22,102 bases of DNA from Candidatus Levyibacteriota bacterium (GCA_023245515.1 JAHFKE010000012.1:1-22102); one strand, 5' to 3'; shown: positions 1-7,257, counted from the first letter of the stretch. Numbers and translations are program-made. The notes: generated from the letters alone by a model not told the origin.

Positions 1-107
1 TGGTTCCCGGTTTTACCGTAGACGGATTTTGGTGGGCAGTTTTACTCAGTATCGTTCTATCTGCTGTGAATAGCGTGTTCTCTTCACTGGCTCAGTCGAA
101 AGAATAA
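1..107 (+). CDS. Phage holin family (YvlD-type) membrane protein, C-terminal fragment
   Basis: Only the last 34 residues are in the window; the reading frame starts at base 3 and ends with TAA at 105-107. The fragment starts with VPGFTVDGFWWAVLLSIVLS and continues as a hydrophobic helix ending in a short polar tail. A GF-x-V-x-GFWWA segment followed by a last membrane helix is the usual C-terminus of the four-helix phage_holin_4_2 / YvlD family (known family feature). These are small integral membrane proteins of uncertain role in most bacteria, and the family name does not imply a prophage. The gene is followed by a separate promoter at 131, so it is probably the end of an upstream transcription unit. 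Confidence is limited by the short fragment. Confidence 0.65.
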   Translation, partial: VPGFTVDGFWWAVLLSIVLSAVNSVFSSLAQSKE

Positions 108-130
108 AGGCTCATACGCGGTTTTCATTC

Positions 131-159
131 TTGACAACCACGGTCTCAGTTTCTACAAT
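131..159 (+). promoter_or_regulatory. Sigma-70-type promoter of the inositol phosphate synthase gene
   Basis: TTGACA at 131-136 and TACAAT at 154-159 are separated by exactly 17 bases. This is the best promoter match in the window. Transcription would start near 166, giving a leader of about 30 bases before the ATG at 196. Confidence 0.8.
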
Positions 160-160
160 G

Positions 161-187
161 AAATCTCCCAATTTCAGTTGGGAATTT
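161..187 (+). promoter_or_regulatory. Stem-loop at the 5' end of the inositol phosphate synthase mRNA
   Basis: AAAT at 161-164 plus TCCCAA at 166-171 can pair with TTGGGA at 178-183 plus ATTT at 184-187, with C165 bulged and a 6-base loop. If transcription starts near 166, as the -10 box predicts, the inner 6-bp stem lies at the extreme 5' end of the mRNA. It also contains GGGA, the only purine-rich stretch that could serve as a ribosome binding site for the ATG at 196. It may protect the mRNA or modulate translation; the function is inferred. Confidence 0.5.
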
Positions 188-195
188 TTAATTTT

Positions 196-1293
196 ATGGC
201 AAAGAAAAAAATCAGATTAGCGATAGTAGGTGTAGGTAATTGTGCGAGTTCGCTTGTACAAGGACTTACGTATTATAAAAATTCCAAAGAAGAATCAATC
301 GTCGGTCTCATGCATCCTCAATTGGGAGGCTATTCAATCTCCGACATAGAAGTGGTCGCAGCTTTTGATGTTAATGAAACGAAGGTAGGTAAGGATCTGA
401 GTGAAGCAATTCTTGCATATCCCAACAATACAAAAACATTTGCTAAGGTAAGTAAGATTGGTGTTACTGTTCAAAAGACTAAGGTGTTGGATGGTATTGG
501 TGAATATGTGAAAGATGTTGTTAAGGTTTCAAAAAAGGCTGATGTAGATCCTGTGGCAATCCTTAAGAAAGCGAAAGCTGATGTCCTAGTCAACTATCTT
601 CCTGTAGGTAGTCAGAGGGCAGTTGAATATTGGGCGGATGTTTGTTTGAAGGCCAAAGTTGGTATGGTCAACTGTGTTCCTGTCTTTATCGCGACAGATA
701 AAAAGTGGGCTAAGAAATTTACCGATGCAGGAGTGCCAATTGTCGGAGACGATATTAAGTCGCAGGTCGGTGCGACTATCGTACATCGAGTGCTAGCAAA
801 CCTTTTTATGGATAGAGGAATGCCTATTGATAAAACATACCAGCTCAATGTAGGTGGCAATACGGATTTTCAGAACATGCTTGAGAGGAGTAGGCTGAAG
901 TCAAAGAAGCTCTCCAAGACGCAAGCTGTTACTTCTCAGATGAATTTACACGGTGTCGATACGTTGCCTGACTCTGAGAACGTGTATATTGGTCCGAGTG
1001 ACTGGGTGCCATGGTTGCAGGATAACAAAGTCGCATTTATTCGTATCGAAAGCCGTCACTTTGGAGACGTACCAATGCATGTAGAGCTTCGATTATCCGT
1101 TGAAGATTCGCCCAACTCCGCGGGTGTGGTGATCGATGCCGTTCGTTGTTGCAAGTTGGCACTTGATAGTGGTGTTGGAGGTCCGCTCGTCGGCCCATCG
1201 TCATACTTTATGAAATCACCTCCTCAGCAGTTCACTGATAGTGATGCAAAGCAAAAGGTAGAAGATTTCATAGCCTCAAATTTGCAAAAGTAG
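196..1293 (+). CDS. ino1: Inositol-3-phosphate synthase (1L-myo-inositol-1-phosphate synthase)
   Basis: Converts D-glucose 6-phosphate to 1L-myo-inositol 1-phosphate with NAD as a recycled cofactor, the committing step to inositol compounds. The 365-residue product starts MAKKKIRLAIVGVGNCASS, a Rossmann NAD-binding glycine motif near residues 9-23. Family signatures follow: NYLPVGS around residue 133, VNCVPVFIA around 158, DDIKSQVGATI with the conserved lysine near residue 188, GGNTDFQNML, and SKKLSKTQAVTS. The length fits the short actinobacterial/archaeal class (about 360-390 residues), not the longer eukaryotic enzymes. I chose the ATG at 196 over the in-frame TTG at 178 because the conserved N-terminus starts there and 178 lies inside the leader hairpin. 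Inositol synthesis is not expected in every reduced bacterial genome. The product could feed inositol lipids, a thiol or a solute; no downstream inositol gene is visible here. Confidence 0.95.
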   Translation: MAKKKIRLAIVGVGNCASSLVQGLTYYKNSKEESIVGLMHPQLGGYSISDIEVVAAFDVNETKVGKDLSEAILAYPNNTKTFAKVSKIGVTVQKTKVLDGIGEYVKDVVKVSKKADVDPVAILKKAKADVLVNYLPVGSQRAVEYWADVCLKAKVGMVNCVPVFIATDKKWAKKFTDAGVPIVGDDIKSQVGATIVHRVLANLFMDRGMPIDKTYQLNVGGNTDFQNMLERSRLKSKKLSKTQAVTSQMNLHGVDTLPDSENVYIGPSDWVPWLQDNKVAFIRIESRHFGDVPMHVELRLSVEDSPNSAGVVIDAVRCCKLALDSGVGGPLVGPSSYFMKSPPQQFTDSDAKQKVEDFIASNLQK

Positions 1294-1320
1294 CCCTCCT
1301 TCAGTTTATTTTCAGCGAAG

Positions 1321-1329
1321 TGGTATAAT
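1321..1329 (+). promoter_or_regulatory. Extended -10 promoter of the first response regulator
   Basis: TGGTATAAT at 1321-1329 is a perfect extended -10 (TGnTATAAT). No convincing -35 is present, which an extended -10 does not need. The ATG at 1338 is only 8 bases after the box, so the transcript should be leaderless or nearly so. Confidence 0.7.
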
Positions 1330-1337
1330 CTCATGCT

Positions 1338-2006
1338 ATGCGGGTTTTGGTTATTGAGGATGAACATAAGATTGCCAACTCTGTAAAGAAAGGACTTGAG
1401 CAGGAGAATTACTCCGTTGATGTCGCCTACACCGGAACGGATGGTTATGACCTTGCCGTTAGTGAGGAATATGATGTGATCATTCTTGACCGTCTTCTTC
1501 CTGGGGTTGAAGGAGTTGCGATCGTCACACGGTTGCGATCAGAAAATATTCATACCCCAATTTTATTTCTCACTGCAAAAGGACAAATTAAGGATCGTGT
1601 CGAGGGCTTAAATGCAGGAGCTGATGATTATTTGAGCAAGCCTTTTGCCTTCACAGAACTTTTGGCAAGGGTAAGGGCTTTGATAAGGCGTCCGATAAAA
1701 TCGGTGGGTTCCAAATTGTCTGTTGAAGATCTCACGCTTGATACAGTGACTTTCGATGTGCAAAGGGTTGGTAAAAAAATTAACTTATCGAATAAAGAAT
1801 TTTCTCTGCTTGAATATCTTATGCGTCATCCAAACAAAATAATGAAGAAAGAGCAGATCATAAATCACGTATGGAGTTATGATGCAAATGTTCTACTCAA
1901 TACGGTTGAAGTGTACATAAAGCATTTGCGAGATAAGATAGATAAAGGTTTTGATAAAAAACTTATCCACACTATCCGTGGGTTTGGATATAGGATAGGA
2001 AAATAA
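1338..2006 (+). CDS. OmpR/PhoB-family response regulator (first two-component pair)
   Basis: DNA-binding response regulator of 222 residues. The receiver domain (about 1-120) shows the acidic pair E7/D8, phosphoacceptor D51 in IILDRLLP, the threonine of FLTAK, and the lysine of YLSKPF. The C-terminal winged helix (about 130-222) carries LSNKEFSLLEYLMRHP and ends HTIRGFGYRIG, typical of the Trans_reg_C fold. It is separated by one base from the histidine kinase at 2008, and a MacAB-like efflux set follows, the arrangement seen for antimicrobial-stress or envelope-stress systems. The target operon is inferred from this position. The ATG at 1338 lies immediately behind the promoter. Confidence 0.93.
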   Translation: MRVLVIEDEHKIANSVKKGLEQENYSVDVAYTGTDGYDLAVSEEYDVIILDRLLPGVEGVAIVTRLRSENIHTPILFLTAKGQIKDRVEGLNAGADDYLSKPFAFTELLARVRALIRRPIKSVGSKLSVEDLTLDTVTFDVQRVGKKINLSNKEFSLLEYLMRHPNKIMKKEQIINHVWSYDANVLLNTVEVYIKHLRDKIDKGFDKKLIHTIRGFGYRIGK

Positions 2007-2007
2007 T

Positions 2008-3036
2008 ATGTTTGAAAAAGCTAGATTAAAACTTACAGCTTGGTACTTGGTCATCATCATGACGATCAGCTTATTATTCAGTTTTGCTGTTTACTCAAGT
2101 ATTACTTTTGAGTTTCGCAAGTTTGAAAAAATGCATGTAAAAATTCAGGAAGAGATTAGGGATGGTGTAATCGTGCCACCTCCTTCAGGCAATCACTTCT
2201 TCAAAATAGGAAGACCGGACCCAAAATTTATTGAAGAATCCAGGAAGAGACTCCTTGTTAATTTGGGCTTGCTTAATATTATGATCTTGGTTTTTTCGGG
2301 TGCCGCGGGATATTTCTTGGCAGGAAGAACGCTTAGGCCGATTCAAAAGATGGTTGATGAGCAGAATAGATTTATAACAGATGCCTCTCATGAACTCAGA
2401 ACTCCCATTACGTCATTGCGCTCAGAAATAGAAGTGGCGCTTCGGAATAAAGACCTGACACTTTCTGAGGCAAAAAAACTTCTCGAAAGCAACTTGGAAG
2501 AGACCGTGAATCTTCAGTCTTTATCTGATAATTTACTTGGGTTATCACAACTTGGCAAACCTCAAAATACAAAAGATATGACGGAAGTTTCAGTTGTAGA
2601 GATAGTTGATGCATCGATCAGGAAGCTTAGCGGACTTATAAAGAAGAAAAATATTATAGTTCAAAAGAATGTTAAAGATGTGGGAATAAGAGGAATACCG
2701 GAAAGATTGACCGAGCTCTTGGTAATCTTGTTGGATAACGCGGTGAAATATTCACCTCCAAAGAGTAAGATCTCTATAGCAGCTAAAGCAATCGACGGAA
2801 AAGTCAGAATAGAGATTAAAGATAATGGTATAGGAATTGCAGAAGAGGATCTTCCTCTTGTCTTCGACAGATTTTATAGAGGAACTAAATCGCGATCCAA
2901 GGAGAAGGTTACAGGTTACGGCTTAGGTCTTGCTATGGCAAAAGAGATTGTTGGTTTGCATAGCGGAGCAATTGTTATAAGGAGTAAGCAAGCAGTTAAG
3001 GGTGCGGGAACGACTGTCGTACTAGAGTTCAGCTAG
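2008..3036 (+). CDS. Membrane sensor histidine kinase paired with the upstream regulator
   Basis: Sensor kinase of 342 residues. Two membrane helices (about 11-33 and 84-106) flank an external segment of about 50 residues containing a PPPSG stretch. The DHp helix has ITDASHELRTP, with phosphoacceptor H128. The ATPase domain shows the N box (LLDNAVKYSPP), G1 (DNGIGIA), F box (VFDRFYRG) and G2 (GYGLGLAMAKEIV). The linker after helix 2 is short and not an obvious full HAMP domain. The external loop is too small for a classical sensing fold, so it may sense within the membrane or through a partner such as the adjacent transporter (inference). It lies one base after the regulator's stop, so the two genes are co-transcribed. 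Confidence 0.93.
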   Translation: MFEKARLKLTAWYLVIIMTISLLFSFAVYSSITFEFRKFEKMHVKIQEEIRDGVIVPPPSGNHFFKIGRPDPKFIEESRKRLLVNLGLLNIMILVFSGAAGYFLAGRTLRPIQKMVDEQNRFITDASHELRTPITSLRSEIEVALRNKDLTLSEAKKLLESNLEETVNLQSLSDNLLGLSQLGKPQNTKDMTEVSVVEIVDASIRKLSGLIKKKNIIVQKNVKDVGIRGIPERLTELLVILLDNAVKYSPPKSKISIAAKAIDGKVRIEIKDNGIGIAEEDLPLVFDRFYRGTKSRSKEKVTGYGLGLAMAKEIVGLHSGAIVIRSKQAVKGAGTTVVLEFS

Positions 3037-3053
3037 TTTTAAGTATTAGTCTT

Positions 3054-3059
3054 TACAAT
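3054..3059 (+). promoter_or_regulatory. Probable -10 box of the efflux operon
   Basis: TACAAT at 3054-3059 lies 7 bases before the ATG at 3067, the same geometry as at other genes here. No good -35 is visible, so this promoter may need an activator, possibly the adjacent response regulator (inference). Confidence 0.45.
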
Positions 3060-3066
3060 AAATATA

Positions 3067-4374
3067 ATGCAATTACTAAGTTCTATCAAAGAAAAAATAA
3101 CATCTTTATTTTCCTATTTTCTGCAACTTTCACTTTTTAAGAAGTTGGTGCTGGTTGGAGTAGTTTTGCTTCTTGGTTGGTTTGGTTATAGCAAAGTTCT
3201 GGCACAAAAAAGCGCCAAGCCTCAGTACCAGACAGCTACAGCTACACGTGGGACGCTTATCACCAGTGTAACTTCTTCTGGTACAGTCTCTTCAGCCGGT
3301 AATGCATCGATAGCAACTCAGGCAACAGGTGTGGTCACTGAGGTGCTTGTCGCCAATGGAGATTATGTTGATCAGGGGGACACGATCGCCAAGCTTTCTC
3401 TTGATCAATCATCTCAGCAAAAGCAGACAGCTGCTTACTCTAGTTATTTATCCGCACAAAATAGTTTGAATAGCGCCAAGAATCAAATGAATGCATTGCA
3501 GGCAGCATTATTTCAGGCAAATCAGACTTTCGTTAACGGCAAGGGCACGAAGGATCCCGTGACGGACGATCCCACCTATATTATTCAGAGAGCTAATTGG
3601 CTTAAGGCAGAGACTGATTACAGCAATCAGAAAAACGTTATCGCTCAATCAGAAGCGGCGTTATCAAGCGCTTGGCTATCCTACTCGCAAACCTCCGCAG
3701 TTGTTACGGCGCCTATTTCTGGATATGTTTCTAATCTCAGCATTACCCCTGGGCTTCCTATCGTTGGGAACAGCTCTTCATCAACAACGACTACTACGAC
3801 AAGTTCTCAAACCTTGGGCAACATTACTCTTAAAGATTCCAAGCTTACGGCGACAGTCGATCTGACTGAGATTGACGTCGTGAAAGTGAAAGCGGGTCAG
3901 AAGGTTACCATGACACTTGATGCTTTTCCTGACAAGACCTTTACCGGGAAAGTTGCAGCGATCAATACAAATGGCTCTATCTCATCAGGTGTCACGACAT
4001 ATCCGACCACAATAACCTTTGATGACGCGCCAGACAACATTTATCCCAACATGGCAGTGAACGCCACTGTTATTCTTTCAATTAAAAATGATGTTATCCT
4101 GGTGCCAGTGAGTGCTGTCAAGATTGCAAATGGATCGTCGTCCGTACAGTTGTTAAAAGACGGTAAGTCAACTCTCGTAACCGTTGAGGTGGGCGACTCA
4201 TCCGATACGCAGACGGAAATTGTCTCGGGAGTTAATGAAGGAGATACTGCGATCACAGGCACCGTCGCTACGGGTACCTCAACGACCACGCAAACTGCTT
4301 CACCCTTTGGTGGTGGACTGGGAGGAGGACGTGGTTTTGGTGGAGGAGGAAATCAAATTCGTATTCAGAGATAA
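3067..4374 (+). CDS. MacA/HlyD-like efflux adaptor (membrane fusion protein)
   Basis: Periplasmic-adaptor-type protein of 435 residues that would couple a MacB-like ABC transporter to export across the envelope. An N-terminal membrane helix (about 24-43, LFKKLVLVGVVLLLGWFGYS) anchors it. A lipoyl-like half follows (GTLITSVTSSGTVSS ... GVVTEVLVANGDYVDQGDTIAKL), then a Gln/Ala/Ser-rich coiled-coil hairpin (about 115-215), the second lipoyl half (VTAPISGYVSNLSITPG), and a beta-barrel domain (TATVDLTEIDVVKVKAGQKV ... DDAPDNIYPNMAVNATV). The tail is unusual: Thr-rich, then Gly-rich (FGGGLGGGRGFGGGG). In a single-membrane cell the adaptor would work at the cell surface without an outer-membrane channel (inference). 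The ATPase starts one base after its stop codon. Confidence 0.9.
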   Translation: MQLLSSIKEKITSLFSYFLQLSLFKKLVLVGVVLLLGWFGYSKVLAQKSAKPQYQTATATRGTLITSVTSSGTVSSAGNASIATQATGVVTEVLVANGDYVDQGDTIAKLSLDQSSQQKQTAAYSSYLSAQNSLNSAKNQMNALQAALFQANQTFVNGKGTKDPVTDDPTYIIQRANWLKAETDYSNQKNVIAQSEAALSSAWLSYSQTSAVVTAPISGYVSNLSITPGLPIVGNSSSSTTTTTTSSQTLGNITLKDSKLTATVDLTEIDVVKVKAGQKVTMTLDAFPDKTFTGKVAAINTNGSISSGVTTYPTTITFDDAPDNIYPNMAVNATVILSIKNDVILVPVSAVKIANGSSSVQLLKDGKSTLVTVEVGDSSDTQTEIVSGVNEGDTAITGTVATGTSTTTQTASPFGGGLGGGRGFGGGGNQIRIQR

Positions 4375-4375
4375 A

Positions 4376-5071
4376 ATGATCCATGTTTCAAAAGTCAGAA
4401 AAGTTTATAAAATCGAAGATATAGAGACGGTAGCCCTTGATAGCGTTTCTTTCGATATTAAAAAGGGTGAGTTCGTCGCCATCATGGGTCCCTCCGGGTC
4501 AGGAAAGTCTACTTTGATGCATATTTTAGGCGCGCTTGATAAGCCCACTTCAGGATCATATGTTCTGGATGGGGAGGAGGTCGCAAATCTTTCTGAGGAT
4601 GAATTGGCTGACATCAGGAATAGAAAAATAGGATTCATATTCCAGGCATTTAATCTTCTTCCTCGTATCTCAGCTCTCAAAAATGTCATGCTTCCTATGC
4701 GATATGCCGGAATTCCACAGAATGTGCGACTTGAAAGAGCAAAGAAATATCTAGAGATGGTGGGATTGGGGGATAGACTCTTGCATACCTCCAGTCAGCT
4801 TTCAGGGGGGCAGCAACAGCGAGTTGCGATTGCGCGGGGCTTGGCGATGAATCCATCCATCCTTCTAGCTGACGAACCAACCGGTAATATTGCTTCGGCC
4901 CAGGCAGAAGAAATAATGGCAATTTTCCAGGAGGCAAATTTACAAAATCATACGATTGTAATGATCACCCATGAGCCAGATATTGCAGCTCACGCGAAAA
5001 GAATCATTACGATCAAGGATGGGAAGATAGTGAGCGATGAGGTAAATAAGAAACAAAGAATGGCAGGCTAA
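4376..5071 (+). CDS. MacB/LolD-type ABC transporter ATP-binding protein
   Basis: ATPase of 231 residues that powers the adaptor/permease pair. Visible motifs are Walker A GPSGSGKST, Q-loop FQAFNLLPR, signature LSGGQQQR, Walker B ILLADEP and H-loop ITHEP. The reading frame is open further upstream to 4184, but that part overlaps the adaptor gene. The ATG at 4376, starting MIHVSKVRKVYKI, matches the family N-terminus and leaves one base after the adaptor stop, so I chose it. After Walker B the sequence reads DEPTGNIASAQAEEIM. The D-loop, normally GNLDS in this family, lacks the leucine-aspartate. No separate promoter is seen. Confidence 0.93.
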   Translation: MIHVSKVRKVYKIEDIETVALDSVSFDIKKGEFVAIMGPSGSGKSTLMHILGALDKPTSGSYVLDGEEVANLSEDELADIRNRKIGFIFQAFNLLPRISALKNVMLPMRYAGIPQNVRLERAKKYLEMVGLGDRLLHTSSQLSGGQQQRVAIARGLAMNPSILLADEPTGNIASAQAEEIMAIFQEANLQNHTIVMITHEPDIAAHAKRIITIKDGKIVSDEVNKKQRMAG

Positions 5072-5180
5072 TTTTCAATTTACAATTTTTAATTTTCAAC
5101 CAAATATTAATGTCCAATGTTTAAAAATTAAATTTTAGATATTGAGATTTTGTTAGAAATTAGGAATTAGAAATTTCCGA
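5072..5180 (+). repeat. Heptamer-structured spacer between ATPase and permease genes
   Basis: The spacer starts directly after the ATPase stop codon and can be read as 7-base units. Four units at 5072-5099 are variants of TTTTCAA (such as TTTACAA and TTTTTAA). Seven looser units follow in the same phase to 5148, most starting TT. After a 4-base phase break, TTAGAAA, TTAGGAA and TTAGAAA occupy 5153-5173, with a degenerate unit to 5180. The permease ATG is at 5184. No promoter or terminator is evident. Confidence 0.6.
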
Positions 5181-5183
5181 AAT

Positions 5184-6404
5184 ATGGATTTTGAAATATT
5201 TACAGAAAGCATTGGAACCCTAGCGGTAAATAAGCTCCGGACAGGCTTAGCAGTCCTGGGTATCGTTATCGGCATAGGGAGTGTCATTGCGCTGGTTTCT
5301 TTGGGTCAGGCAACGCAAGCAAGCGTTCAGAGTCAGATTCAATCTCTCGGAGCCAATCTTCTGACTGTTAATCCCGGAGCGCAACGATCAGGTGCTGTGC
5401 GGGGTGCCGAGGGAGGGGGAGCAACTTTGACCTATGAAGACGCGAAGGCAATAGAAAGTGATCCTTTAATTACTACTGTTACTACTGTTTCTCCAGAAAT
5501 TTCACAGAGATCGCAGGTCACAACGGGTGGGAACAACACCAATGTACAGATAATTGGCTCGACGCCTGCATATCTCTCGGTTCATAAGGTAGAAATTGGT
5601 CAAGGAGAATTTTTCACCGATCAGCACGTAGCAAACATGGCAAAGGTTGCTGTGGTGGGTCCGCAAGTAGCGACTGATCTTTTTGGCGATGGTGCAAATC
5701 CAGTGGGACAAACGATCAGGGTAAAGGGGCAAACGTTGACAGTGATTGGCGTGACAGGTTCTAAAGGAGGAACAGGATTTTTCAATCAGGATAATGTTGT
5801 CTTTGTTCCTCTCACGCTTGCTCAGAAACAGCTTTTTGGGCAAGACTATCTCTCATCAATGGCACTTGAGGCAAAAAGTCCTGACGTCATGACAGATGCG
5901 CAAAATCAAGTGGGATATCTTTTACTTGCTAGGCATAAACTCTCAGATCCGATGCAGGCTGATTTCTCAATTTTTTCTCAAGCTGATATCTTAAAGGCAG
6001 CAACCTCTACGACGGGAACATTTACGACGCTTCTTGCAGGTATTGCTGCGATATCTCTGCTCGTTGGAGGAATCGGTATTATGAACATCATGCTGGTAAC
6101 GGTCACTGAAAGGACGCGTGAGATAGGGCTACGTAAAGCACTTGGTGCGAGAAAGAAAGTTATTGTTGCACAATTTCTTACCGAAGCAGTCATATTAACG
6201 TTCGTAGGAGGAGCTTTCGGAATATTAATCGGCATTCTTGCCTCATTTATTATTTCCAAAATAGCAGGCTTCATGTTCGTAATTTCTTTGCAGTCGATTC
6301 TTTTGGCGATTGGCGTGTCAGGAGGCATAGGTCTTCTTTTTGGATGGTATCCTGCCCGCAATGCCGCCAATCTTCAGCCAATAGAAGCTTTACGATATGA
6401 ATAG
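5184..6404 (+). CDS. MacB-like ABC transporter permease (FtsX domain)
   Basis: Permease of 406 residues. The N-terminal helix (about 17-40, LAVLGIVIGIGSVIALVSLG) opens a MacB_PCD external domain (about 45-265), which starts with the family hallmark QSLGANLLTVNPG. The C-terminal FtsX domain has three more helices: a first around 280-310 (ISLLVGGIGIMNIMLVTVTE), the conserved coupling segment TREIGLRKALGARKK, and two further helices. It ends YPARNAANLQPIEALRYE, the normal terminus of the family. With the ATPase and adaptor it forms a MacAB-type exporter, typically for peptides, lipids or macrolide-like drugs; the substrate cannot be read from sequence. The 112-base repeat-filled gap from the ATPase gene is larger than the other gaps in the operon. 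Confidence 0.92.
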   Translation: MDFEIFTESIGTLAVNKLRTGLAVLGIVIGIGSVIALVSLGQATQASVQSQIQSLGANLLTVNPGAQRSGAVRGAEGGGATLTYEDAKAIESDPLITTVTTVSPEISQRSQVTTGGNNTNVQIIGSTPAYLSVHKVEIGQGEFFTDQHVANMAKVAVVGPQVATDLFGDGANPVGQTIRVKGQTLTVIGVTGSKGGTGFFNQDNVVFVPLTLAQKQLFGQDYLSSMALEAKSPDVMTDAQNQVGYLLLARHKLSDPMQADFSIFSQADILKAATSTTGTFTTLLAGIAAISLLVGGIGIMNIMLVTVTERTREIGLRKALGARKKVIVAQFLTEAVILTFVGGAFGILIGILASFIISKIAGFMFVISLQSILLAIGVSGGIGLLFGWYPARNAANLQPIEALRYE

Positions 6405-6443
6405 GTTAAAGAGAGCAAGCACAGTCTGATTATTTGCATGGCA

Positions 6444-6503
6444 GGCGGGCCGGCCAATCGTGCAGCAAATTTACAACCAATTGAGGCATTGAGGTATGAG
6501 TAG
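6444..6503 (+). pseudogene. Relic 3' end of a second MacB-like permease gene
   Basis: The frame ending at TAG 6501-6503 reads GPANRAANLQPIEALRYE, almost identical to the last residues of the intact permease (YPARNAANLQPIEALRYE). At DNA level the two tails differ at most synonymous positions (for example GCTTTACGA against GCATTGAGG for ALR). This is therefore not a recent duplication; it looks like the last piece of a diverged paralogue whose body was deleted. Similarity stops at about 6447, inside a GC-rich segment containing GCAGGCGGG (6441-6449), which recurs inverted at 6604-6612. No start codon or upstream permease sequence remains. Confidence 0.75.
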
Positions 6504-6552
6504 ATTCTATTGGGAGAATTATTTGTCTGCCTAAGCTTACTTTTCGCCTTTT

Positions 6553-6576
6553 CAGCCCGCCTAGTCGGCGAGGCTG
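6553..6576. repeat. GC-rich REP-like hairpin
   Basis: CAGCCCGCC at 6553-6561 pairs with GGCGAGGCTG at 6567-6576 (nine pairs with one bulged A), around a TAGTC loop. It is much richer in GC than its surroundings. No T-run follows, so it is not a typical intrinsic terminator. Confidence 0.55.
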
Positions 6577-6601
6577 GTACTATTCGTACACGGCTTGAAG
6601 A

Positions 6602-6647
6602 GCCCCGCCTGCAAACGCCTTGAGCGTTAGCGACTGGCGGGCAGGGC
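6602..6647. repeat. Composite GC-rich REP-like hairpin
   Basis: The outer stem pairs 6602-6612 (GCCCCGCCTGC) with 6637-6647, with one mismatch and one wobble. An inner perfect stem pairs AACGC (6614-6618) with GCGTT (6624-6628). Its CCCGCCTGC is the inverse of GCAGGCGGG at 6441-6449, bracketing the relic permease tail. It resembles dispersed REP-type elements; multiplicity elsewhere in the genome cannot be seen from here. Confidence 0.55.
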
Positions 6648-6667
6648 TTGAGCGGCGGATCAAGACA

Positions 6668-6716
6668 CCTCTAAGCTTTTTATTCCAAAAAGCAAGAGGG
6701 TCTAAGAAAAGAGGTG
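6668..6716 (+). promoter_or_regulatory. Leader hairpin and strong ribosome binding site before the DUF5666 gene
   Basis: CCTCT (6668-6672) and GCTTTTT (6675-6681) pair with AAAAAGC (6687-6693) and AGAGG (6695-6699), with a small internal loop. A strong Shine-Dalgarno sequence, AGAGGTGA at about 6709-6716, lies 7 bases before the ATG at 6724. Most plus-strand genes here lack such a site. The hairpin has no T-run after it, so it is more likely a leader structure than a terminator. Confidence 0.5.
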
Positions 6717-6723
6717 ATTAAAT

Positions 6724-7188
6724 ATGGCGGAACAAAAAGCACATAAAAATAACATGGCGGCGATGATACTCGTTGGGGTCGTCATTGCGGTGGCATCTTT
6801 TTACGGGGGCATGCAGTATCAGATGAGTCAGCGTGGGAATTCTGCGGGCGCACAGCTTGCAGGGCGAAATGGATCATTCGGCGATAGACAAGCTGGTCAG
6901 GGAAGAGGTTTCAATTCCCAGAACAGGCCTGTCAGCGGAGAGATTATCAGTCAGGATGATGCAAGCGTTACGGTGAAGATGCAGGATGGCAGTACCAAGA
7001 TTGTCATAGTATCGGATAAAACGACAATCAATAAAGCGTCAACCGGTACCAAGTCTGATCTGAAAACAGGTGAGAAGGTAACAGTTTTCGGAACTGAAAA
7101 TTCCGATGGAAGTGTTACGGCTCAAAATGTTTCCATAGGCGGAAACATGCTTAGGATGATGAGGCCAAGCGGAGAACCGAAGAACTAG
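6724..7188 (+). CDS. Membrane-anchored DUF5666 domain protein
   Basis: Protein of 154 residues with a single N-terminal membrane helix (about 11-28, AAMILVGVVIAVASFYGG). A Gly/Gln/Arg/Asn-rich linker (about 35-68) leads to a small beta domain (about 70-143, VSGEIISQDDASVTVKMQDG ... VTVFGTENSDGSVTAQNVSIG). That domain has the repeated strand pattern of DUF5666, an OB-like fold of unknown function. Orientation and linker suggest the domain is outside the cell. It lies downstream of the MacAB-like operon but has its own strong ribosome binding site and a terminator at 7202, so it may be expressed separately. A role as an accessory of the exporter is only suggested by position. Confidence 0.75.
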   Translation: MAEQKAHKNNMAAMILVGVVIAVASFYGGMQYQMSQRGNSAGAQLAGRNGSFGDRQAGQGRGFNSQNRPVSGEIISQDDASVTVKMQDGSTKIVIVSDKTTINKASTGTKSDLKTGEKVTVFGTENSDGSVTAQNVSIGGNMLRMMRPSGEPKN

Positions 7189-7201
7189 TAGGTCGCAAGC
7201 T

Positions 7202-7248
7202 CAGAAATACCCTTCCCCATGTAAAGCGGAGGGGTATTTCTGCATTTT
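7202..7248 (+). terminator. Intrinsic terminator after the DUF5666 gene
   Basis: CAGAAATACCC (7202-7212) plus a following pyrimidine run pairs with GGAGGGGTATTTCTG (7228-7242). The stem is long, the loop is about 10 bases, and a short TTTT follows at 7245-7248. It ends the unit before obg. Confidence 0.8.
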
Positions 7249-7257
7249 GTGGATCAA

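Noticed and set aside
4184..4375. Upstream extension of the ABC ATPase frame
   Set aside because: It overlaps the well-supported end of the adaptor gene, and its residues do not resemble any ABC ATPase N-terminus.
5978..6370. Minus-strand 130-residue frame opposite the permease gene
   Set aside because: It is antisense to the conserved FtsX domain, with Pro/Ile/Ala-rich shadow composition.
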